Shown piece after piece: positions 8,142 to 11,165 of a DNA stretch of 11,165 nt (positions are counted from its first letter, which is position 1; every line of letters begins with the position of its first letter). The translations under genes and the position numbers were made by a program. Below the pieces are notes generated by a model that saw nothing but the letters and a program-made list of their open reading frames with translations, was not told where the DNA came from and searched no databases. The stretch is from an uncultured Clostridium sp. Lineage in GTDB: Bacteria > Bacillota > Clostridia > Lachnospirales > Anaerotignaceae. The DNA lies in assembly GCA_947246775.1 (NCBI GenBank), contig CAMXTM010000040.1, forward strand, positions 1 to 11,165, in the 5' to 3' direction.

Positions 8142-8389
8142 GGTAATTTCCCGTGGTACCACCTTGTTTTACAACAATACTTGCTGTACGCTCTGCGAAA
8201 TACAATAATATTTCCGACAACTAACGTATGTCTTACGTTGCAGAATACTCAACAGAAAAAACTGTTTTTGACTGCACCCTCAGCGGGCCATTTAACAAAT
8301 TGCGAACTATTTGGTTTCCAGCGTTCCAAACTCTCTGTCAGTGCAAATTTTGTTTTTACTTCCGCTTCAACGGTTTTGCTATTTTATTG
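8106..8389 (-). promoter_or_regulatory. T-box riboswitch leader of the trp operon (tRNA-Trp sensing)
   Basis: Read on the minus strand, the leader contains the T-box antiterminator core AACAAGGTGGTACCACGG (near 8152-8170), followed at once by a terminator hairpin. Stem I features lie further upstream: an AGAGAG segment, a distal loop with GCTGGAAA closed by TTTGG/CCAAA, an AGTA (loop-E-like) motif on the 5' side, and the basal helix AGCGG/CCGCT. In the 3' strand of the specifier loop, TGG (8288-8290) follows AAA and fits a tryptophan specifier, agreeing with the genes downstream. Uncharged tRNA-Trp would stabilise the antiterminator and allow trpCBA transcription. The base after the specifier is C rather than the more usual purine, so codon assignment is a little less certain than the T-box itself. 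Confidence 0.93.
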
Positions 8390-8395
8390 AGTCAT

Positions 8396-8424
8396 ATTAT
8401 AGCACTTACAAAAAATGATGTCAA
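8396..8424 (-). promoter_or_regulatory. Sigma-A promoter of the trp T-box operon
   Basis: The minus strand has a perfect -35 TTGACA (8424-8419) and a perfect -10 TATAAT (8401-8396) with a 17-bp spacer. The predicted start of transcription, near 8389, sits just upstream of T-box stem I. A full-consensus promoter means control is likely left to the leader rather than to initiation. Confidence 0.92.
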
Positions 8425-8491
8425 TAAAAAATAAGCAGAATAAGGAAATAAGAAAATGATTTTAAGCGATATATTGTTTTTATAATTATGC

Positions 8492-8520
8492 TTGACAAAA
8501 AATTTTTATTCTAATATGTT
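8492..8520 (+). promoter_or_regulatory. Probable sigma-A promoter of the C45-type hydrolase gene
   Basis: TTGACA at 8492-8497 is followed after 17 bp by TATGTT (8515-8520), a four-of-six -10 match. The transcript would begin about 45 bases before the gene's ATG. It diverges from the trp promoter with about 67 bp between the two -35 elements. Confidence 0.6.
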
Positions 8521-8571
8521 TTTTGAGTATTTTATAGTTGTTTTTTGTAGGAAAGAAAGGAGAAAAAAGGA

Positions 8572-9594
8572 ATGTATCATAGTAATTGGAAAGGAAATCA
8601 TTATCAGGCAGGTTTTCAGTATGGCAGTATGCTTTTGCATCAGCATATTGATACAAGCTATTTGAAAAGAGGGGAACAATGTGTTGTATTTGCAAAAAGA
8701 TGTATTCCAATTTATCAAAAATTTTATCCAGAAATATTACAAGAAATAAAGGGCTTTTCTGATGGGCTGCAAGTAGATTGGAAAGAAATTGCAAGTTTTC
8801 TTTTTTCGATGTATAGTTTTGTATTTGATAATCGGTGTTCTTGTTTTGCTTTTTGTAATAATGGAAAAACGATATTAGCAAAAAATAGTGATTTTTCGGT
8901 ATTTGCTGAAAACGTATGTGATAGTGTTTATTATTGTATGGACAATGGCTATCGTTTTGTGGGGAATACTACTGCTTGGACAGAAATGGAAGATGGTGTA
9001 AATGAGTATGGCTTGGCTGTGGCATTAACGTTTGTCTATCCTACTAAAATTGCATATGGTTTTAATGCAGGTATGTTGGTGCGGTATCTTTTGGAAAAGT
9101 GTAAAACAACAAAAGAAGCAGTGCAAGCCTTACAAAAGTTGCCGATTAGCTCAGCACAAACCATTACGTTGGCAGATAAAAGTGGTAAGATTGCGCTAGT
9201 AGAGTGTAATTGTGAATGTATTAAGGTGATTACAAATGATAGTGATTTAAAAAACATAAAAAATGTAGAATATAGTGATAAAAACTTTGTTTTTGCGACA
9301 AATCATTTTGTTTCTGATAGTATGTGTATTTATCAATATAGTGGGGAAGATGATTGCTATTCCCATAGAAGGTATCAAACACTTTGTAATGCTTTTCAAA
9401 ATGAAATTGGGGATTCGTTGCAGTTTGCAAAGGAGTTGCTTTCAGGTAAAAAAGGATTTTTGTGTCAGTATGATAGACAGAAAGGAATGGACACAATATG
9501 GTCATCGATATATGATTTAACGGATAATAAAATTTATAGAGTAGAGGGAAATCCAGCAGTAAAAGAATTTGTAGAAGATAAAAGATTACAATAA
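8572..9594 (+). CDS. C45-family (penicillin acyltransferase-like) N-terminal-nucleophile hydrolase
   Basis: This 340-residue protein resembles the C45/acyl-CoA:6-aminopenicillanate acyltransferase family, which are Ntn amidohydrolases that self-cleave to expose a catalytic Cys. The probable nucleophile is Cys89 in DNRCSCF, the site where relatives have GCTS-F. It is followed by the conserved KTILAKNSDF block (Asn105, Asp107), NEYGLAVALTF, ATNHF, and the terminal TIWSSIYDL...VEGNP strand pair. Residues 1-88 would be the propeptide or alpha chain. There is no signal peptide, so it is cytoplasmic. AAAGGAG (about 8556-8562) sets the ATG at 8572. The protein is unusually rich in cysteine (15, including VECNCEC). 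Its substrate is unknown; a small N-acyl amide or peptide is a reasonable guess from the family. It has its own promoter, and neither neighbouring gene suggests a pathway. I am confident of the family and not of the substrate. Confidence 0.82.
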   Translation: MYHSNWKGNHYQAGFQYGSMLLHQHIDTSYLKRGEQCVVFAKRCIPIYQKFYPEILQEIKGFSDGLQVDWKEIASFLFSMYSFVFDNRCSCFAFCNNGKTILAKNSDFSVFAENVCDSVYYCMDNGYRFVGNTTAWTEMEDGVNEYGLAVALTFVYPTKIAYGFNAGMLVRYLLEKCKTTKEAVQALQKLPISSAQTITLADKSGKIALVECNCECIKVITNDSDLKNIKNVEYSDKNFVFATNHFVSDSMCIYQYSGEDDCYSHRRYQTLCNAFQNEIGDSLQFAKELLSGKKGFLCQYDRQKGMDTIWSSIYDLTDNKIYRVEGNPAVKEFVEDKRLQ

Positions 9595-9626
9595 CAAAAT
9601 TTTTGAAATAGATAAAATATGTTTGT

Positions 9627-9655
9627 CACCCTTTTTACAACCTGTACATATATTA
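9627..9655 (+). promoter_or_regulatory. Candidate sigma-K-type (late sporulation) promoter for the collagen-like gene
   Basis: CACC (9627-9630), sixteen bases, then CATATATTA (9647-9655) fits the Bacillus sigma-K pattern mACm-N16-CATAnnnTA. No good sigma-A promoter lies nearby: TTGAAA at 9603 and TTTACA at 9634 lack -10 boxes at proper spacing. The motif is short and could be chance, but collagen-like exosporium genes are commonly under sigma-K. Confidence 0.35.
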
Positions 9656-9693
9656 CAAGTATAACATATCCCTCAAAAGGAGGAAAAAGGAGT

Positions 9694-11064
9694 ATGCAAA
9701 ACTACAATTATAACAGATATGCAGCAACAGGATATTGTACAAATAATAACTGCAACTGTGGAAATCAAAATAATTGTCGTCCTATAGTATGTACAGGTGC
9801 TTGTCCTGGACCACAAGGTCCGCAAGGACCACAAGGACCAATTGGTCCAGTAGGACCACAAGGACCAAGAGGCGTGCAAGGACCACAAGGACCACAAGGT
9901 ATTACAGGAAGTACAGGAGCAACAGGAGCAACAGGTCCACAGGGTGTACAAGGATTGCAAGGACCACAGGGTCCAGCAGGAGCAGCGGGAGCAACAGGTC
10001 CAGCAGGGGCAGCAGGTATGCAAGGTGTAACGGGAGCGACAGGAGCAACAGGTCCACAAGGGTTGCAGGGATTGCAAGGACCACAAGGACCAGCGGGCGC
10101 AACAGGCGCTACAGGTGCGACAGGACCAACAGGCGCAACAGGCGCAACGGGTGCTATGGGTCCAGGATTAAGTGATGCGACTACTTTTGCAGCAGGTGTA
10201 CCTTATGCACAGGGAGATTTGCTGTTTTATAATGGCTCATTGTATCGTTCTAATGTAAATAATCCTTCTGGTGTTCCAGATACTTCTGCTGATTTTCAAC
10301 TTGTTTCGGTAGCAGGGGCAACAGGAGTCACAGGTGCGACAGGAGCAACGGGAGCAACAGGCGCAACGGGAGCAACAGGCGCAACAGGTGAAGCAGGACC
10401 AGCAGGCGCAACAGGCGCAACAGGTGAAGCAGGACCAGCAGGCGCAACAGGAGCAACAGGTGAGGCAGGACCAACAGGCGCGACAGGACCAACAGGTGAG
10501 GCAGGACCAGCAGGCGCGACAGGAGCAACAGGTGAGGCAGGACCAACAGGCGCAACAGGACCAGCAGGCGCAACAGGACCAGCAGGCGCGACAGGCGCAG
10601 CAGGTGCGACAGGAGCAGCAGGCGCAACAGGACCAACGGGAGCAATTGCAACAAGTGCAGTCAATGCGATTAGTACTACGACACAAACACCTACTACTGC
10701 GAATCAGGCATTAACATTTGACACAAACCAAACAGAAGTGGGTACAGCAGTAACGCATACGGCTGGTAGTGAAGATTTTACGATTAACGAAACAGGAATT
10801 TATGAAGTACGTTATAATTCTATAGCAAATGACGCAGCAGGTTCTACACCACCAGTTACAGCGACACTTGCATTAGAAAGAGATGGTACAAAAATTCAAG
10901 GAACAACATCATCTGCTACCATTTCTGCAACAGACCAAGCAGCAACATTAGCAGGTAGTACCATTGTTTCTGTTACAACAGCACCAACAACGATTACCTT
11001 GGTATCAAGTGATACAGGCACTGATTTTACAGATACCAATATGAACATTGTAAAATTAAGTTAA
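9694..11064 (+). CDS. Collagen-like (Gly-X-Y) surface protein with inserted CBM5/12-like module and BclA-like C-terminal domain
   Basis: This 456-residue protein appears to be a surface filament. ATG 9694 is chosen because AAAGGAGG (9677-9684) precedes it by nine bases; an earlier in-frame start at 9619 would read through that site. There is no signal peptide. Residues 1-38 are Asn/Tyr/Cys-rich with six Cys (15, 20, 22, 28, 33, 37), suited to cross-linking. Residues 39-158 are 40 unbroken Gly-X-Y triplets, rich in GPQ and then GAT. Residues 159-207 interrupt the helix with a module containing [16 protein letters not shown] and a [10 protein letters not shown] end. Residues 208-318 are 37 more triplets, rich in GAT and GEA. 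Residues ~319-456 form a beta-rich, Thr-rich domain ([26 protein letters not shown]) like the trimerising heads of BclA proteins. Thr-rich triplets are likely glycosylation sites. Exosporium or coat location is inferred from the lack of a signal peptide and the promoter candidate. Confidence 0.88.
   Translation: MQNYNYNRYAATGYCTNNNCNCGNQNNCRPIVCTGACPGPQGPQGPQGPIGPVGPQGPRGVQGPQGPQGITGSTGATGATGPQGVQGLQGPQGPAGAAGATGPAGAAGMQGVTGATGATGPQGLQGLQGPQGPAGATGATGATGPTGATGATGAMGPGLSDATTFAAGVPYAQGDLLFYNGSLYRSNVNNPSGVPDTSADFQLVSVAGATGVTGATGATGATGATGATGATGEAGPAGATGATGEAGPAGATGATGEAGPTGATGPTGEAGPAGATGATGEAGPTGATGPAGATGPAGATGAAGATGAAGATGPTGAIATSAVNAISTTTQTPTTANQALTFDTNQTEVGTAVTHTAGSEDFTINETGIYEVRYNSIANDAAGSTPPVTATLALERDGTKIQGTTSSATISATDQAATLAGSTIVSVTTAPTTITLVSSDTGTDFTDTNMNIVKLS
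9808..10167 (+). repeat. Collagen-like repeat block 1 (40 Gly-X-Y triplets)
   Basis: Every third residue is Gly across 120 residues. The first part is Pro/Gln-rich (GPQ, GVQ, GLQ), and the later part turns to GAT and GPA triplets. The DNA is correspondingly repetitive (GGACCACAA and GGAGCAACA units). It ends with GPG before the non-collagen insert. Confidence 0.93.
10168..10314 (+). other. Non-collagen insert resembling a CBM5/12 carbohydrate-binding module
   Basis: This codes for residues 159-207, about 49 residues between the two collagen blocks. The order Tyr-x-x-Gly-Asp-hydrophobic-x-x-Tyr-Asn-Gly-x-x-Tyr-Arg-Ser, then a Pro/Ser linker, then Pro-Asp-Thr-Ser-x-x-Phe-x-Leu-Val follows the pattern of small CBM5/12 modules. 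In those the last aromatic is usually Trp; here it is Phe. Sugar binding is not shown by this. Confidence 0.5.
10315..10647 (+). repeat. Collagen-like repeat block 2 (37 Gly-X-Y triplets)
   Basis: This block covers residues 208-318 and is composed mostly of [12 protein letters not shown] and GAA triplets with no breaks. It is less Pro-rich and more Thr-rich than block 1, and it carries the Glu residues that block 1 lacks. It contains the 36-nt tandem repeat listed separately. Confidence 0.93.
10387..10566 (+). repeat. 36-nt tandem repeat, five copies
   Basis: Copies begin at 10387, 10423, 10459, 10495 and 10531, each encoding the 12-residue unit GEAGPxGATGxT (x is A, T or P). Copies differ by a few third-position changes and by the A/T/P swaps. 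Such in-frame minisatellites change length by slippage or recombination without shifting frame. Confidence 0.9.
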
Positions 11065-11113
11065 AAAATAAAGACCTCCTATAAAATAGAAAAAACTGCA
11101 TACAAATCCAACA

Positions 11114-11145
11114 AAAAGAGGTACAACGATTGCTGTACCTCTTTT
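11114..11145 (+). terminator. Intrinsic terminator after the collagen-like gene
   Basis: AAAAGAGGTACA (11114-11125) pairs perfectly with TGTACCTCTTTT (11134-11145) around an eight-base loop. The T-tract is part of the stem and continues briefly as ATT. It lies 50 bp past the stop codon. The A-rich left arm could also allow termination in the opposite direction. Confidence 0.85.
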
Positions 11146-11165
11146 ATTGTGTTATTTCAATTTGT

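Noticed and set aside
8118..8434. Small plus-strand and minus-strand open frames in the trp leader
   Set aside because: They lie across the T-box RNA, have no ribosome-binding sites and show no recognisable protein features.
8486..8881. Minus-strand open frame of 131 codons opposite the C45 gene
   Set aside because: It overlaps the promoter and 5' part of a clear plus-strand gene, has biased Phe/Lys/Tyr composition from AT-rich antisense reading, and has no support as a gene.
10315..10647. CRISPR-like array
   Set aside because: Repeats are contiguous and in frame with Gly-X-Y coding, with no unique spacers of constant length.
10296..10664. Long open frames on the minus strand rich in Ala-Pro-Val or Cys-Ser, and a Gln-rich plus-strand frame
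   Set aside because: These are other-frame readings of the collagen-coding tandem repeat, which has few stop codons in any frame. They have no ribosome-binding site.

Overview
The window is AT-rich, with strong AGGAGG-type ribosome-binding sites, a lipoprotein-anchored RND pump with no outer-membrane channel gene, a T-box leader and a Gly-X-Thr collagen-like protein that lacks a signal peptide. Together these point to a monoderm, low-GC Clostridia (Lachnospirales-like) chromosome. The genus is not determined. 

Region 1 (1-5217, plus strand) is an efflux operon: the C-terminal end of a MarR-type repressor, an HlyD/AcrA-like lipoprotein adaptor, a 1085-residue RND permease, and a PII-type signalling protein gene whose ATG overlaps the permease stop. 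The PII gene looks broken. Its first nine codons are in one frame and the rest in another, and about 38 nt covering the first helix are missing. A perfect 10-bp palindrome between the MarR gene and the adaptor gene is a candidate operator. 

Region 2 (5233-8424, minus strand) is a short tryptophan operon: a consensus promoter, a T-box leader with a UGG specifier candidate and an intrinsic terminator, then trpC, trpB and trpA. It ends at a bidirectional terminator shared with the efflux operon. TrpC and TrpB keep all the catalytic residues I checked. TrpA is an intact, full-length reading frame, but its active site is rewritten: the catalytic Glu is Ile, the catalytic Asp is Glu, the closing loop is about seven residues shorter, and the Gly residues that hold the substrate phosphate are Asn, Asn and Asp. 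The beta-contacting Asp is kept. This is the most interesting signal in the window, because it suggests a TrpA that can still partner TrpB but may no longer cleave indole-glycerol phosphate. 

Region 3 (8492-11145, plus strand) holds two genes that look independent of each other. One is a cytoplasmic C45-type (penicillin acyltransferase-like) N-terminal-nucleophile hydrolase. The other is a collagen-like, probably spore- or cell-surface protein. Its two collagen stretches flank a module resembling the CBM5/12 carbohydrate-binding fold, and it ends in a BclA-like C-terminal domain. A sigma-K-like promoter candidate lies upstream and an intrinsic terminator downstream.
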